DNA of 52,658 nucleotides from Acidobacteriota bacterium (GCA_003170135.1 PMZR01000082.1:1-52658); one strand, 5' to 3'. Shown: positions 36,388-47,010, numbered from the stretch's first letter. A program made the numbers and translations. The notes: generated from the letters alone by a model not told the origin.

Positions 36388-37716
36388 CTACTTCAGCTTC
36401 GCGCCCACCAGCTGCGCAATCGCTCCGAGCGTCGTCTGCGCGGCGTTCAGGCCGAGCCGGAAATCCTTGTCCGAGAACGTCGCAAAGAGATCGGTTGGCT
36501 GGTGCCAGTGCGGATCCCAGCCGCTGCCGACCTGTGACAGCCGTTCCGATTCGCGCAGGCTGAGGGACGCCACCAGATCCTGGAACGCACCCGAGTCGGT
36601 GTTGCTCATGCGGTTGCCGACCACCGCCGGGTAGTCCGTGGCATAGCGATCGTTGGCGGCTTTGAAGGCCCACGCGAGATCCTGTGCCTGCGCCCCCATC
36701 TTCGACGTGGCGGCGAATTCGACGTTCACGTCGGCCTCGGCGCGCTGCTCGGAGGGGACCTTGCCGTCCGGTCCCGGCATGCCGTGATCGAACAACATCA
36801 TGTCGTGCGCGATCATGCCGAGCCACTTCGGCTCCGGGTACTTGCCCGATCCCGGCGGGTCCTCTTTGCCCTGGAGCGGCCCGCGCTGGTCCACGTACGC
36901 GTGGGCACCGTTGAGGCCCGTCTCCTCGTTGTTCCACAGCACGAAGCGGATCGATCGGTCGGTCTGCACGTCGGGAGCGCTGAAGATGCGCGCCAGTTCC
37001 ATCGTGACCGCCGCACCCGACGCGTTGTCGTTGGCGGCCTCACCGAAGCCGATTCCGTCCATGTGGCCGCTGACGATGTACATCTCTTCGGGATGGGTCG
37101 AGCCGATCTTGGTGCAGTAGACTTCCTCGCGAGGTCCCGGCGCCGTGGGCTGTGCGTCGAGCGCGCGCAGCTTCGGATCGGGCTGCTTCTCCGGATCGTT
37201 GTTCACCCCGGTCGGTCCGCGGTTGCCCTTGACGGGCGCCGCGCCCCTTCGACCCTGTGCCGGCGCAGGCTGGTCGCCGCCCGCGCCCGCACTGGCCGCT
37301 GCGCCGGTGCCACCCCTGCCGCCCGCCGCCGCGCCCGTTGCGCCGCCGCGACCGGCCGCGCCGGCTGCCCCCGCGGCCCCGGCCGGGGCGGTGCGAGGAG
37401 CTGGCGCGTAGTCGTACTTGATCCGTTCGACGCTCGAGCAGCCGTAGCTCTTGAGCTGCACCTCGATCCAGTCGACCGCCGCGCGATTGCGGTCGGTGCC
37501 CTGGCGTCGATCGCCGAACTGCGTCAGGCCCTTGATGGTGGCCTTGTACTTCTTGAGATCGAGGCGGCCGGCCAGGGTCCGTATCGGATCGTTCGGGGCG
37601 GCGCCGGCCTGCGCGGCCGACCCAGCCTGCGCGTGCAGTGTCGTCGGGCGAGCCACCAGGTGGACGGCCACCGTCGAGGCTGCCACGACCGCGAAAACAG
37701 TCAACATCCTTCGCAT
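36388..37716 (-). CDS. secreted M28-family zinc aminopeptidase with RG/Ala-rich insert
   Basis: Encodes 442 aa: signal peptide, N-terminal cap, and a peptidase domain with the two-zinc ligands in order: His-Met-Asp in 'VSGHMDGIGFG', Asp in 'ANDNASGAA', Glu-Glu in 'WNNEETG', Asp in 'IAHDMMLFDH' and His in 'WDPHWHQPTD'. M28 enzymes remove N-terminal residues from peptides. A ~70-residue low-complexity insert (Gly-Ala-Arg rich, with 'GRGG', 'GGRGG' and 'QGRRG') lies between the first strands and the catalytic core, around 37,200-37,410. Start is ATG 37716, eight bases after GGAGGA; TTG 37719 is possible. Confidence 0.88.
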   Translation of the reverse strand: MRRMLTVFAVVAASTVAVHLVARPTTLHAQAGSAAQAGAAPNDPIRTLAGRLDLKKYKATIKGLTQFGDRRQGTDRNRAAVDWIEVQLKSYGCSSVERIKYDYAPAPRTAPAGAAGAAGAAGRGGATGAAAGGRGGTGAAASAGAGGDQPAPAQGRRGAAPVKGNRGPTGVNNDPEKQPDPKLRALDAQPTAPGPREEVYCTKIGSTHPEEMYIVSGHMDGIGFGEAANDNASGAAVTMELARIFSAPDVQTDRSIRFVLWNNEETGLNGAHAYVDQRGPLQGKEDPPGSGKYPEPKWLGMIAHDMMLFDHGMPGPDGKVPSEQRAEADVNVEFAATSKMGAQAQDLAWAFKAANDRYATDYPAVVGNRMSNTDSGAFQDLVASLSLRESERLSQVGSGWDPHWHQPTDLFATFSDKDFRLGLNAAQTTLGAIAQLVGAKLK

Positions 37717-37777
37717 CAAACGTCCTCCCGTCGCGGGTCATGGGACCATGCGGCGACGCGCACGGTGCACCCGCACG

Positions 37778-37795
37778 CGAGAGTATAGCCTCTCG
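37778..37795 (-). promoter_or_regulatory. -10 element (TATACT) inside an inverted repeat, for the M28 gene
   Basis: CGAGAG-TATAGC-CTCTCG is a perfect 6-bp inverted repeat. On the minus strand it places GGCTATACT about 65 bases before the peptidase ATG. It could be a promoter, an operator or both. No -35 seen. Confidence 0.4.
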
Positions 37796-37800
37796 GCCCG

Positions 37801-38466
37801 TTACCGCGGGATGCTCTCGGGATGGAGGGCGAGATTTACCTGCTTCTGCAGCGAGACGATCTCGTCGCGATGCGGCGCGAGGATTGCCGCGTCGGACGTT
37901 CGTAGCTGTGCAAAGCGCTCGATCCGCAGCTTCAACTGCTGCTTCTGTTCGGCAGTCCTTTGGGGTGCATCGGCGGGGTCCCCTTCGCCGCTCGAGGGCA
38001 TTACGAAAAAGTCGACGCGGCCCAGGACGGACCTGTAGCGCTCGGCCACGCCGAGTTCACGGGCGACCGATGCGTCGAGCGCCATGAGTACCCCGGCGCG
38101 CTGGACGGCGGCGATCTGTTCGGGCGATGGAACGGCCTGGTTCGGATTCGGACTTGTCGTCATCGCGCGAAACACCCTGAGCGCGTCCCGATCGGCGGCC
38201 GACATGTTCCTGACGCGCTGCGCGGCCGTACGCATGACCTGCAGATACAGGGCGACGTCTGCGTTGCTCAACGGTTCGAACTCGCCGAGCGGCCGGGCCG
38301 CGCCCGCAGCATGCGCCTGCGAAGGAGCGGGCTCGTGGTTGCTGGCCAGGGCTTGCGAAGGAGCCTGACCGTCCGGAACGGACTGACGTTGCTGCGGAGT
38401 CTGGGCGCGGCTGCAGCCGTATGCGAGTACGAGCCCACAAAGAAGAAGGGCGCGAACACCGTGCAT
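37801..38466 (-). CDS. lipoprotein of unknown function
   Basis: Encodes 221 aa with a lipobox: hydrophobic 'LLLCGLVLAYGC' followed by Ser, so Cys about 18 should be lipidated. Then a Gln/Ala/Pro-rich linker (to about residue 55) and a helical C-terminal domain ('NADVALYLQVMRTAAQRVRNM', quoted in part; 'QKQQLKLRIERFAQLR'). GGGAGG precedes ATG 38466 by five bases. No family recognised. Same strand as the M28 peptidase but with its own -10 element. Confidence 0.78.
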   Translation of the reverse strand: MHGVRALLLCGLVLAYGCSRAQTPQQRQSVPDGQAPSQALASNHEPAPSQAHAAGAARPLGEFEPLSNADVALYLQVMRTAAQRVRNMSAADRDALRVFRAMTTSPNPNQAVPSPEQIAAVQRAGVLMALDASVARELGVAERYRSVLGRVDFFVMPSSGEGDPADAPQRTAEQKQQLKLRIERFAQLRTSDAAILAPHRDEIVSLQKQVNLALHPESIPR

Positions 38467-38532
38467 GAGCACCTCCCGGCTTCAGGCTGGCGGATGAATC
38501 CGCGGCGGATGGGTTGCCCGCCGACAGCGCCG

Positions 38533-38538
38533 ATTGTA
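38533..38538 (-). promoter_or_regulatory. -10 element (TACAAT) for the lipoprotein gene
   Basis: GGGCTACAATCGGCG on the minus strand, about 67 bases before the lipoprotein ATG. The surrounding bases closely match the sequence before the TPR protein (48684-48689). Confidence 0.45.
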
Positions 38539-38569
38539 GCCCCGCGAGGAGAGAAAAGAGAACGCGGTC

Positions 38570-41161
38570 TCAGGCCAGGCAGGAAGCCGCGCCGTCGTGG
38601 GCAAGCACGTTGTCGATCGCGACGACCAGTTCGGTGACACCGATCGGTTTGGCGACGTAGCCGTCCATCCCGGCCTGGACGCACCGCTCGCGATCTCCTG
38701 CCATCGCGTGTGCGGTCATCGCGATGATTGGCAGATGGCGGCCCGTCCCCGCCTCTTGCGCGCGCACTGCCGATGTCGCCTGGAACCCGTCCATCTCGGG
38801 CATCTGGACGTCCATCAGGACCACGTCGAAGCGCTCGCGTTCGAGCGCGGCCAACGCCGCGCGGCCGTCGTTCACCGTGGCGACCTCGTGCCCTTCCTTT
38901 TCGAGCAGCCGCAGGGCCAGAAGACGGTTCACGACATTGTCTTCGACCACCAGCACCCGCAGCCGGGCCGCGGCGCGGGCGAGCGCCGGCGGGGCACCGG
39001 TCACTTCCACGGGGGCGCCCGCCCGGCCGAGCACCACCGTGAAGTGAAACGCGCTGCCTCGGCCGGGTTCGCTCTCGACCCACAACCGGCCCTCCATGAG
39101 CGCGACCAGCATTGCCGAGATGGAAAGTCCCAGCCCCGTGCCTCCGTGGCGCCGCGTCGTTGATCCGTCGGCCTGGGTAAACGGTTCGAAGATGATGGGC
39201 TGCTTCTCGAGCGGGATGCCGATGCCCGTATCGCGGACGGTCCCGTGCAGGCGGATCCGCTCCGGATCGGATGGTTGATCGGCGTCGAGCGAGATCGTGA
39301 CGGCAATCCCGCCCCGCTCCGTGAACTTCAGGGCGTTGCCGACCAGGTTCAGGACGACCTGGCGCAGCCGCACCGGGTCACCCACGAGGCGTGGCGGCAC
39401 GGTGCCGGCAACATCGACGCCGAGCGCCAGGCCCTTCTCCCGCGCCGCGATCGCGAAGGGCTTCAGCACGTCGTTGACGAGCGTGCGGATCTCGAGCGAC
39501 ACCGGATCGAGGCGGAGCTTGCCCGCCTCGACTTTCGACACGTCGAGGACGTCGTTGATGATCGTCAGCAGCGACCCCGCCGACTCGCGCACCATGTCCA
39601 GGTACTCACGCTGCTCGCCGGTCAGCGTCGTGGCGAGCGCCAGGTCGGTCATCCCGATGATCCCGTTCATCGGCGTACGGATCTCGTGGCTCATGTTTGC
39701 CAGGAACTCGCTCTTGGCGCGCGTGCTGCTCTCGGCGAGGTCCTTGGCGCGTCGAAGCGCGTCGGTCTGGGCGCGCACTTTTCTGCCCAGCGCCACGCTC
39801 CAGGCCACCAGCAAGCCCGCGATCGTCGTCACTGCCCCCAGGAGCCACCACACGTAGCGGAGCGGCAACGTCCAGGCGCTGCGCATGATCCGGACGTCCG
39901 CAACCGAGCGCAGCCGCATCTTGAATGCGGTCAGCGCGCCGTTGCGGATGGTCGAGATCCCGATGCCGGTGATGTCGAGGTCGCTGCCCGGGACCAGGTT
40001 CAACGACGCAAGTCCGCCGGCATCGAGGGCGGCGGTAAAGGTCAGACCGTCCGCCCTCAGCCACAGCGTGGCGTCATCGTCGATGCTGACGAGGCGCGCG
40101 CGCACCCGAATCAGATCGTCGATGAACCGGCCGTCCTGGATGCCGGCGGCATTCGCGGGGTGGACGACAAGAGGCATGCCGCGACCGAGCGGCCGGTAGC
40201 GGGCCCGTTCGATGATCGGGCCGTTGTCGCTTCCGAGGAACCCGACGATGTCGACCAGATCGCCGACGATGACCTTGAGCGGGTCTTGCGTGGCCACGTA
40301 GAGGGAGCCGGTGGCATCCTGCACGAAGAGCGAGGTGCCTGGCCGCTCGAGAGCCACGGATGCTCGAATGTGCACGAGGCGCCCGAAGTACTGTTGCGCG
40401 CGGAATTCGAACAGGTTCTGGATCGTCTGGACCGGCAGTCGGAACGGGTCGGCCGTACCCGGGTCGACGACATCGACCGCGGACGGTCCTGGCGACAGGA
40501 TGCGTCCACCCAGGGGCACGCCGCGCCGGCTGATGTCCACGTCGCAGACGCCGCGCACGCGAATCACGGCGTTGACGAGGACTGCGCCTGGCGCCGGCGC
40601 GCCATGGGCGATGCGCACGTCGAAGACCCGGCCGTCAATCCCGAGTTCCACGACGGCGGTGGTCCCTTCGCTGGCGATCGCACGCACGACGCCAATAAGC
40701 TCGACCCACTGAGCATCGAGCCCGCCCGACGCCAGCTGCATCCCGGTCGGGTGCTTCGGATCCGGCAGCGGCGCGTGCCCGCCAATCTCGAGTGAGTCGG
40801 CCATGACCGCCGGCGCCAATCCGCCTTGCCAGGCGACGCCGGTCACGGCGGCGACGTCGCCGGGGCGAACGTCCGCCGGGTGGTCGATGCGGCCGACGAA
40901 GATGCCGGCCGAGCCGTCATGCAGGTACAGCGCATGACGATCGTCGTCCACGAACATCACGACGCCGCAAAGCGCGACGGCGCGGCCCGCGGCAATTTCC
41001 GCGCGCGACAGGCTGCGGACGTCGATGGCGCGGTTGAGCGGCGCCGTCACGGGCGCGATCGGCACCGACATTGGCGCGGCGGCGATCGGCACCGCCGCAA
41101 TCAGACACCACACCAAGACAGCCGCCACCCGGGCGGCGCCCGCACACCGGCCTGTGCGCAT
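38570..41161 (-). CDS. hybrid sensor histidine kinase with periplasmic OB-like sensor region
   Basis: Encodes about 863 aa. Export signal or first helix ('[20 protein letters not shown]'); a long periplasmic region of beta-rich repeats ('[22 protein letters not shown]', '[22 protein letters not shown]') typical of OB-like folds; a transmembrane helix ('[21 protein letters not shown]'); DHp with H in '[12 protein letters not shown]' (about 492); HATPase with 'NALKFTE', 'DTGIGIP' and 'GGTGLGLS'; and a C-terminal receiver with the phospho-Asp in 'VVLMDVQMP' (about 784) and Lys in 'YVAKPIG'. No HPt or output domain, so a partner relay is needed. The start is uncertain; the frame is open to ATG 41245. 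Confidence 0.88.
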   Translation of the reverse strand: MRTGRCAGAARVAAVLVWCLIAAVPIAAAPMSVPIAPVTAPLNRAIDVRSLSRAEIAAGRAVALCGVVMFVDDDRHALYLHDGSAGIFVGRIDHPADVRPGDVAAVTGVAWQGGLAPAVMADSLEIGGHAPLPDPKHPTGMQLASGGLDAQWVELIGVVRAIASEGTTAVVELGIDGRVFDVRIAHGAPAPGAVLVNAVIRVRGVCDVDISRRGVPLGGRILSPGPSAVDVVDPGTADPFRLPVQTIQNLFEFRAQQYFGRLVHIRASVALERPGTSLFVQDATGSLYVATQDPLKVIVGDLVDIVGFLGSDNGPIIERARYRPLGRGMPLVVHPANAAGIQDGRFIDDLIRVRARLVSIDDDATLWLRADGLTFTAALDAGGLASLNLVPGSDLDITGIGISTIRNGALTAFKMRLRSVADVRIMRSAWTLPLRYVWWLLGAVTTIAGLLVAWSVALGRKVRAQTDALRRAKDLAESSTRAKSEFLANMSHEIRTPMNGIIGMTDLALATTLTGEQREYLDMVRESAGSLLTIINDVLDVSKVEAGKLRLDPVSLEIRTLVNDVLKPFAIAAREKGLALGVDVAGTVPPRLVGDPVRLRQVVLNLVGNALKFTERGGIAVTISLDADQPSDPERIRLHGTVRDTGIGIPLEKQPIIFEPFTQADGSTTRRHGGTGLGLSISAMLVALMEGRLWVESEPGRGSAFHFTVVLGRAGAPVEVTGAPPALARAAARLRVLVVEDNVVNRLLALRLLEKEGHEVATVNDGRAALAALERERFDVVLMDVQMPEMDGFQATSAVRAQEAGTGRHLPIIAMTAHAMAGDRERCVQAGMDGYVAKPIGVTELVVAIDNVLAHDGAASCLA

Positions 41162-41346
41162 CCGCGCACATGCGCGCCGCCTGTGACTGGAACGCTCAAC
41201 CGGATCTCCCATTGGCGCGCGATTGGCGGGGACGGCGTTGCGCATTCGAGATGCTGTGGCAGAAGGCGTGCCGGCCTGTTAGCATACGCCTCGACCGCGC
41301 CGACCCGCGTCCAACCTGGCTCCTCACGCCCGCGAAAGGTGCCATC

Positions 41347-43799
41347 ATGCGCGTCCGCTCCGCGATTCGCAGCCTGGCCCGGATGCCGTCGTTCCCCCTC
41401 GCCGTCGTCCTGACGATCGCGTTGGGCGTGGGCGCGACGACCGCCATGTTCAGCGTCGTCTGCGCGGTGCTCCTGCGGCCGCTTCCGTACCCGAACGCCG
41501 ACCGGATCGTCGTCGTGTGGGAAAGGTGGCAGGTCGACCGTGACATGAAAGGGGTCGATCCTGTCGTGGCCGCCCGGCTCGCCGAGCGGTCCGTGGTCAT
41601 GACCGATGCGCTGTCCGCCTGGCGAACCGGGAATCACGTGTTCCAGCAGATCGGCGGTTTCAATCCGCGCCAGTTCAGCCTCACCGGGACCGCGGAACCC
41701 GAACGCGTCGAAGGCATCGTGGCCTCGTCCGATTTCTTCCGCGTGCTCGACACGCATCCATCGCTCGGCCGGGCGTTCTCGGTCGAGGAAGATCAGCCGG
41801 GACGGGACGAAGTGGTCATTCTCGGCCACGGCCTGTGGATGCGACGCTTCGGCGGCGATCGGACGATCCTCGGCCGGACGATCGGCGTCGATGGCCTGCC
41901 GCACACCGTGATCGGCGTGATGCCGGCCGATTTCCACCTTGTGCTGCCGAACGCCCCGGCCGACCCGCAACTCATCACGCCGGTCCCGCACAGTTACCAA
42001 CCCGGTCGGAAATGGGCGCTCCTGATGACGGTGGCGCGGCTGAAGCCGGGCGTTGACGTGGCGGCCGCCCAGTCGGACATGTCGGCCGTGGTGAGGCGCA
42101 TGGCGGCAACCAACCGCCGCTACGCCACGCGTGGCGCGAACGTCGTTCCTCTGGCCGAGGAGATGGCGCAAAATTCACGGCTGGCGCTGCTCGTCCTGTT
42201 CGGCGCGACCGGCGGCGTGCTGCTCATCGGCTGCGTGAACGTGGCGAACCTGTTGCTCGTCCGCGTGGCCGCGCGACAGAAGGAATTCGCGATCCGCACC
42301 GCGCTCGGGGCGGGGAGGTGGCAGATCATCCGTGACGTGCTCGGCGAGAGCCTGGCACTGGCCGCGGTCGGCGGTGCGTGCGGCCTGCTGCTCGCCTACT
42401 GGGGCACCGACGCGCTGCTGGCACTCGTTCCCGAACATCTGTTTCCGCGGCTGGAAGAGGTCAAGGTCGACAGAACGGTTCTGGGATTCGGTCTCGTCGT
42501 GTCCCTCCTGGTCGGTCTCGCCGCGGGCCTGGCTCCGGCGCTGCACGCCCTCGGTCGCGACCGCCACGCCACGCTCAATCGGGCGTTGAACGCCGCGCAG
42601 CGAACGTCGACCCTGAGCCGCAGGCAGCGTGCGACGCGTCGCATTCTGGTGGCGACGCAGGTGGCGATCGCGATGGTGATGCTGGTCGGAGCGGCGCTGC
42701 TCACCCAGACCTACGTGCGCCTGACGCGCGTGGATCTCGGCGTGAGTCCCCAGCACGTCCTGACCTTCGGTGTAATTCTCCCGCCGGCGCGCTATGGCAC
42801 CGACGTTGGGCGGATGGCGTTCGAAGACAAGCTGCTCTCGAAGCTCGAAGTGTTGCCGGGCGTGGAAGGCGTCGGCCTCACGAATTCGTTGCCCGTGCAG
42901 TCGAGTTTCACCGGGAGCATGAACGTGACCGTGGAAGGTCGAGCGCCGGTGGATGGCGAGTTCGTCGACGTGCGCACGGTGAATCCCGGCTTCTTCCGCG
43001 CGGCCGGCGCCCGCCTCGCCTACGGGCGCTTCCTGAACGCGGGCGACGCCCGGTCGGAGGTGACGGTGGTGAACCGCGCGCTCATCCGCCGGTATTGGCC
43101 GTCGGTCGCGACCACTGGTCCGGAGCCGCTCGGCCGCAGGCTGCAGCTCGGCGACCGCTGGTGCACGATCATCGGCGTCGTGGACGATATCAAGTACTCG
43201 GGACCCGATCGCCGCTCCGAGCCTGAAGCGTACGCGCCGCTCGCGTTCTGGCCGACCGGTTACCTGGCCGGGCTCGTGCGCGTGGCAGGCGACCCGATGG
43301 CGATTGCCGGGCTCGCGCGGCAGGGGCGATGCGTGCCGTCGATCCGGACCTGCCCGTGCAGGACGTGAAGACGCTGGAGGAGGTGGTGTCGCAGTCGGTG
43401 GCACCGCCGCGCTTCCGGTTCGTGCTGGTCGGCCTCTTCGCCGTCCTGGCACTGGCGCTCTCGGTGGTCGGACTCTACGGCGTCATTTCGCAGTCGGTCG
43501 CGCACCGCACGCAGGAGATCGGCATCCGCATGGCGCTCGGGGCGTCCCGGGCGACGATCGCCCGGATGGTCATCATCGAGGCGCTGGCGCTGGCGGCCAT
43601 CGGCGTGGCCGTCGGCGTGGCGGTCTCGCTCGGTGCCACGCGCGTCCTCGTCGGGTTCCTCTTCGGCGTGGAGGCGACCAACGTCGCGACGTACGCGATG
43701 GTCGCCATCGTGATTGCGATGTCGGCCGTCGCGGCGAGCTACGGGCCCGCGCGCCGGGCGATGCGGGCCGATCCGGCGATGGTCCTGCGCGCCGAGTGA
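41347..43799 (+). CDS. ADOP-type ABC transporter permease, frame interrupted once
   Basis: About 817 aa after correction. Begins 'MRVRSAIRSLARMPSFPLAV' with a helix, MacB periplasmic domain ('LGRAFSVEEDQPGRDEVVIL', quoted in part), an FtsX block ('GATGGVLLIGCVNVANLLL', 'GRWQIIRDVLGESL'), a second periplasmic domain and a final FtsX block ending 'RAMRADPAMVLRAE'. The plain frame stops at 43368 with an unnatural Cys/Arg-rich tail. Adding one G to the GGGG at 43323-43326 reads 'RQ-G-AM-RAVDPDLPVQ', the family's conserved 'DPDLPV' segment, through to the normal C-terminus. AAAGG about ten bases before ATG 41347. Divergent from the hybrid kinase, which might control it. Confidence 0.85.
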
Positions 43800-43857
43800 C
43801 CTCGAGCGGGTCGGCTGCGCCGCCCCGGCCTCCGGTCACAGGGCGCGGGGCGTGACG

Positions 43858-44031
43858 CTACTTGTCATCCGTCTTCTGGCTGTCGGAGGTTTCGGACATC
43901 GCCTCCTTGAAGCCCCGAATCGACTGGCCAAGCCCGCGACCCAATTCCGGCAGCTTCTTGGGACCAAACACGATCAGGGCAATACCCAGAATCAGCAGCA
44001 GGTGCATCGGTTGCAATAGACCTTCGAACAT
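43858..44031 (-). CDS. tatA: Sec-independent protein translocase TatA/TatE
   Basis: Encodes 57 aa: one N-terminal membrane helix ('MHLLLILGIALIVFG'), the family hinge and motif F-G-P-K-K-L-P-E-L-G, the amphipathic helix 'GRGLGQSIRGFKEAM' and a short polar tail. TatA oligomers form the pore-like part of the twin-arginine export system; no tatB or tatC is nearby, as is common. AGGAGG seven bases before the ATG makes the start secure. The short tail suggests TatA/E rather than TatB. Confidence 0.9.
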   Translation of the reverse strand: MFEGLLQPMHLLLILGIALIVFGPKKLPELGRGLGQSIRGFKEAMSETSDSQKTDDK

Positions 44032-44190
44032 TCTCGTGCCTCCTGGCGACTGGTGGAGGCAACGGCTGTGCCACGGAGCGCCCGGGCCGCCGTGCCCGCC
44101 CAGTCATTGAATTGGTTCCAGATTCCGCAGGATCTACCGGCGGGGGAGTGCGCCGCCCGGACGGGCGCGTCAGCACCCGTACGAAGTTCG

Positions 44191-44208
44191 AAAAAAAGCC
44201 TACGCGGC
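44191..44208 (-). terminator. weak T-tract terminator candidate
   Basis: On the minus strand a short GCC-GCGTA-GGC hairpin is followed by seven T's, about 55 bases behind the aspartic-protease fragment. The stem is only three pairs unless the G-rich flank contributes. Confidence 0.35.
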
Positions 44209-44262
44209 CCCCGCCCCAGGCCCAGCCGCGGCGCCGCCGCCCCGCGCCGCCCTGGCCTCGGG

Positions 44263-44520
44263 TTACCGTCGGCCCTCGTGGTCGAGCCGCAGGAGGCCAT
44301 TCGTGTAGTCGATGGTCACGTCGAAGTGCCGCAGCGCGTCGAGGCCAATCACGCCGCCGATCTCCGTGCCCTGGCGCTTGTTCTGCTCATCGAGATTCAC
44401 AGCCAGGAACTTCCCTCGCGCGACCAGGTTCCCGACCGTCAGCATCACCCGGCCCGTCGTCAGGGTCTCCCGAGCCAGGCCCGAGACGCCCCGCACGATC
44501 GCATTCGCGACGTGCAGGCT
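44263..44520 (-). pseudogene. C-terminal fragment of a retropepsin-like aspartic protease
   Basis: The segment 'GGVIGLDALRHFDVTIDYTNGLLRLD' (quoted in part) is the closing strand pair of single-domain bacterial aspartyl proteases. Upstream, 'SLHVANAIVRGVSGL' fits the middle strands. The catalytic D-T/S-G motif, which should lie ~70 residues earlier, is absent: the open frame upstream is Thr/Ser-rich and has no ATG back to a TGA at about 44,638. The only start is GTG 44496. I infer loss of the 5' half. Confidence 0.55.
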
Positions 44521-45055
44521 GCCGATCCGGCTCGCGGCCGTCGTCGTCGAGGGCGTCCCCTGTCCCGGATTGGCGCGCAGAGGAACCGACGTGGACGAAG
44601 CGAGCAGGAGAGCAGATCGTCGTCGCGAGGGATCTCTTCACGCCGCGCGCCCTTCTGCCGCGAGCCTGGTGGGGCACGCCCGACGACGCAGTGATTCTAC
44701 AGTGCGTGGTGCGACAACCGGAGACGGAAGTTGTGAAAAAAGCGTGTATGGATGGGCTGAAGCGAGCAGGGGCGGGGCAACGCGGCGCGCGCACGTTCCG
44801 CGTGGCGTTCGGCGTGCGGTTCTGAGACGATTCGTTTGACCGGATGACCGTGTCGAGCTTCAACCACGGCCGCAGACTCCGGAACACCGGGATGTCATAG
44901 TTGATCGACGGGATGCCAGAGAAGCAACACCGTATATCCGACAAAAACAAGCCTATCTCGGCCATCGCGCGACGAGGCTTCGCGCGCGATTCAAGAATCT
45001 GTCGGCGCGAATCCACGTGGTTGAATAGGCGCTGCCGCGACGAAGTGGCGTGCTG
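44521..45055. other. intergenic region with no intact gene
   Basis: About 530 bases. On the + strand one frame ends 'VILQCVV...FRVAFGVRF' at 44825, which vaguely recalls a TonB C-terminus. On the - strand 'GIPSINYDIPVFRSL' is protein-like. Neither has a start with a ribosome binding site or a complete domain. It reads as decayed sequence. Confidence 0.4.
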
Positions 45056-46111
45056 CTAGTGGGGAAGCACGAACATGCCGGCGACGCCGAGCGCGAAGAC
45101 GGCCAGCGCGAGGATCGAGTCCGGACCGAGCCGCCCGATGCAGCGGTAGGGCCGTCCCACGACGCCGATCACGTAGACGGCAGTCAGGGCGACGGCGAGC
45201 GAGGCGAGCCAACTGTTCAGCCGGCCTGCCGTTGGAAGCACCGGGGCGCCGGCGATCAGGTCGGCAACCAGGAACAGGCAGACCTGGAAGGCATTGCCGC
45301 CGAAGATGTCGCCGATCGCGAGCGCGTTGTCTCCAAGCCGGACCGCGGCGATGCCCGAGCTGATTTCCGGAAGCGCCGTCGCGGCCGCCAGCACGGTCGC
45401 GCCGAAGATGACACCGTTGATGCCGGCCCGGTCCGCGAGCGCATTGCCGCTCACCTCGAGCCCGACCCCGGCGATCAGGGTGCCCGCACAGGCCGCGGCG
45501 AAGATCCCCGCGACCCGAAGCGTCGACACGCGCGCGAACGGATGTGGCTGCCGGGGATGCTTCTCGCGCCGGTGTCGCCGCCCGGGCTGGCTGCCCGGCA
45601 TCGACACGCTCCAACGCGGGTCCTTGCGCACGCGGTTGATCACATACACGCCCACGGCCCAGACGACGACGATCGCGATCGACGCAGGACTGACGCCGCC
45701 GATCGCCGTCGACGGGTTGAGCAGCGCTCCCATCAGCACCCCGGAGACGACCAGCACGACCAGCATCCCCTCGAGCACCGGCGTGAGCGCCCCGACGAGA
45801 AACGTCAGCGGCCGTTCCCGTCCGGCCGCGACATCGCAGACCACGAGCACCATCGTCTGGACGGCGATGCCGCCGATGAGATTCCCCGCTGCGAGATCCA
45901 GGTTTCCCTGCGATGCGGCCGAGACCGTGATCGCCAACTCGGGCAGGCTGCCGGCGACCGCGAGCAGGAGGATCCCGCCCATCTCGTCGCCCCAGCCGAG
46001 ACGGGCGTCGAGCGCGTCGGTCGTCCTCGAGAGGACAACTCCGCATAGCCACGTCGCCACCGCGGCGGCGGCGAACAGCACCACGATCCACGGCGTCGTC
46101 AGGCCGGACAT
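45056..46111 (-). CDS. sodium/calcium exchanger (CaCA family, YrbG-like)
   Basis: Encodes 351 aa with about ten membrane helices and the two alpha-repeats that form the ion site: 'VAGSLPELAITVSAASQGN' with 'AAGNLIGGIAVQTMVL', and 'ATALPEISSGIAAVRLGDN' with 'AIGDIFGGNAFQVCLFL'. The repeats keep the Glu of P-E and the second-half Asn or Asp. A charged cytoplasmic loop rich in Arg and His ('GRRHRREKHPRQPHP') lies between the halves. Expected to export Ca2+ using Na+ or H+. Start taken as ATG 46111; the open frame reaches a TTG at 46150. Confidence 0.85.
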   Translation of the reverse strand: MSGLTTPWIVVLFAAAAVATWLCGVVLSRTTDALDARLGWGDEMGGILLLAVAGSLPELAITVSAASQGNLDLAAGNLIGGIAVQTMVLVVCDVAAGRERPLTFLVGALTPVLEGMLVVLVVSGVLMGALLNPSTAIGGVSPASIAIVVVWAVGVYVINRVRKDPRWSVSMPGSQPGRRHRREKHPRQPHPFARVSTLRVAGIFAAACAGTLIAGVGLEVSGNALADRAGINGVIFGATVLAAATALPEISSGIAAVRLGDNALAIGDIFGGNAFQVCLFLVADLIAGAPVLPTAGRLNSWLASLAVALTAVYVIGVVGRPYRCIGRLGPDSILALAVFALGVAGMFVLPH

Positions 46112-46169
46112 GACCTGGTGGACTGTTTCCTCGGGACTACGTGCTGCCAATCAGCTCTTTCCATGTCCC

Positions 46170-47003
46170 TCACGGTTCGTCGGATTTTAGCACCGCCACT
46201 CCCTTATACTGAGCGTCGATTGCGCGTGGCCCTGCCCCCGGAAACGGCGGGTGTCGCAATGAGACGAGCCTGCTCCGGTCTGTTCCTTGGACGTTCGACT
46301 GGCAATCGAAGCTGCCGCCAGGTCGCGGCACAGCCGCGCCGCGGCCGGGCGACAGCCGTCGCGCTCCGTGATGAGCGTCCGCGCTCGCGCAGGACGCCAT
46401 CAGCGGGCAGCAGGACAGGCCGGCGTTGTCGCAGGTGAGCGAGCAGTGCGCATGGACGACGGCGACGATCTGCTCCATGTCGAACGGCTTGGTGATATAG
46501 GCGGCCGGGCGCAGACGCCCGGTGTGCTGTTCGGCGTTCTCGACCGCGGTAATGCAGACGACCGGCACCTGGGCGATGTCCGGGTCGCGCAACTGCGCGG
46601 CCCGGAACTGCTCGTCGTCCATGACGGGCATCAGCAAGTCGAGCAGCACCAGCGCGGGCCGCAGCTGCCTGGTGCGCTCCAGCCCATCGGCTCCGTTGGT
46701 CGCCGTGACGACGACGAAGCCTTCCAGTTCAAGGCACGTGGTCAGCAGGGTCCGGATGCTCGGGTCGTCTTCGATCACCAGCACGCAGGGCCTGCACGAC
46801 CGCCGGCTGCACGCGGCGAGGGCGGCGGGGAGCGTCGCCGACGGCCGGGCCGGGAGTTCCACGCGGACCACGGTCCCCGTCCCCACTTCACTGCGAATCC
46901 CGATGGTGCCTTCCAGCCCGGTGACGATGTTCTTCGCGATCGGCAGTCCGAGGACTGGATACCGGGCCACAGTGCGGATAGGCACGGGCGCCGGGCCTGG
47001 CAC
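46170..47003 (-). pseudogene. 5'-truncated hybrid histidine kinase (ATPase end plus receiver domain)
   Basis: The recognisable part starts at about 46,952 with the last box of a kinase ATPase domain ('LGLPIAKNIVTGLEGTIGIRSE', quoted in part; 'GTGTVVRVELP') and continues with a receiver domain: 'VLVIEDDPSIRTLL', phospho-Asp in 'LVLLDLLMPVMDD' and Lys in 'YITKPFD'. The first 17 codons are unlike any kinase, and DHp and most of the ATPase domain are missing. After the receiver, about 85 Cys/Arg-rich residues run to the stop and look random, so the 3' end may also be damaged. Confidence 0.65.
46184..46189 (-). promoter_or_regulatory. possible -10 element (TAAAAT) for the exchanger gene
   Basis: GTGCTAAAATCC on the minus strand, about 73 bases before the exchanger's ATG; the context and distance are like the other GGCTANNNT promoters here. 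Confidence 0.35.
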
Positions 47004-47010
47004 GATCGGC

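Noticed and set aside
44686..44825. TonB C-terminal fragment on the plus strand
   Set aside because: 'VILQCVV' and the final 'VRF' are suggestive, but the conserved W-x-F/Y-x-P core is absent.
46204..46209. TTATACT as a plus-strand promoter
   Set aside because: No gene follows in that direction for 800 bases; it lies in the promoter region of the divergent exchanger gene.
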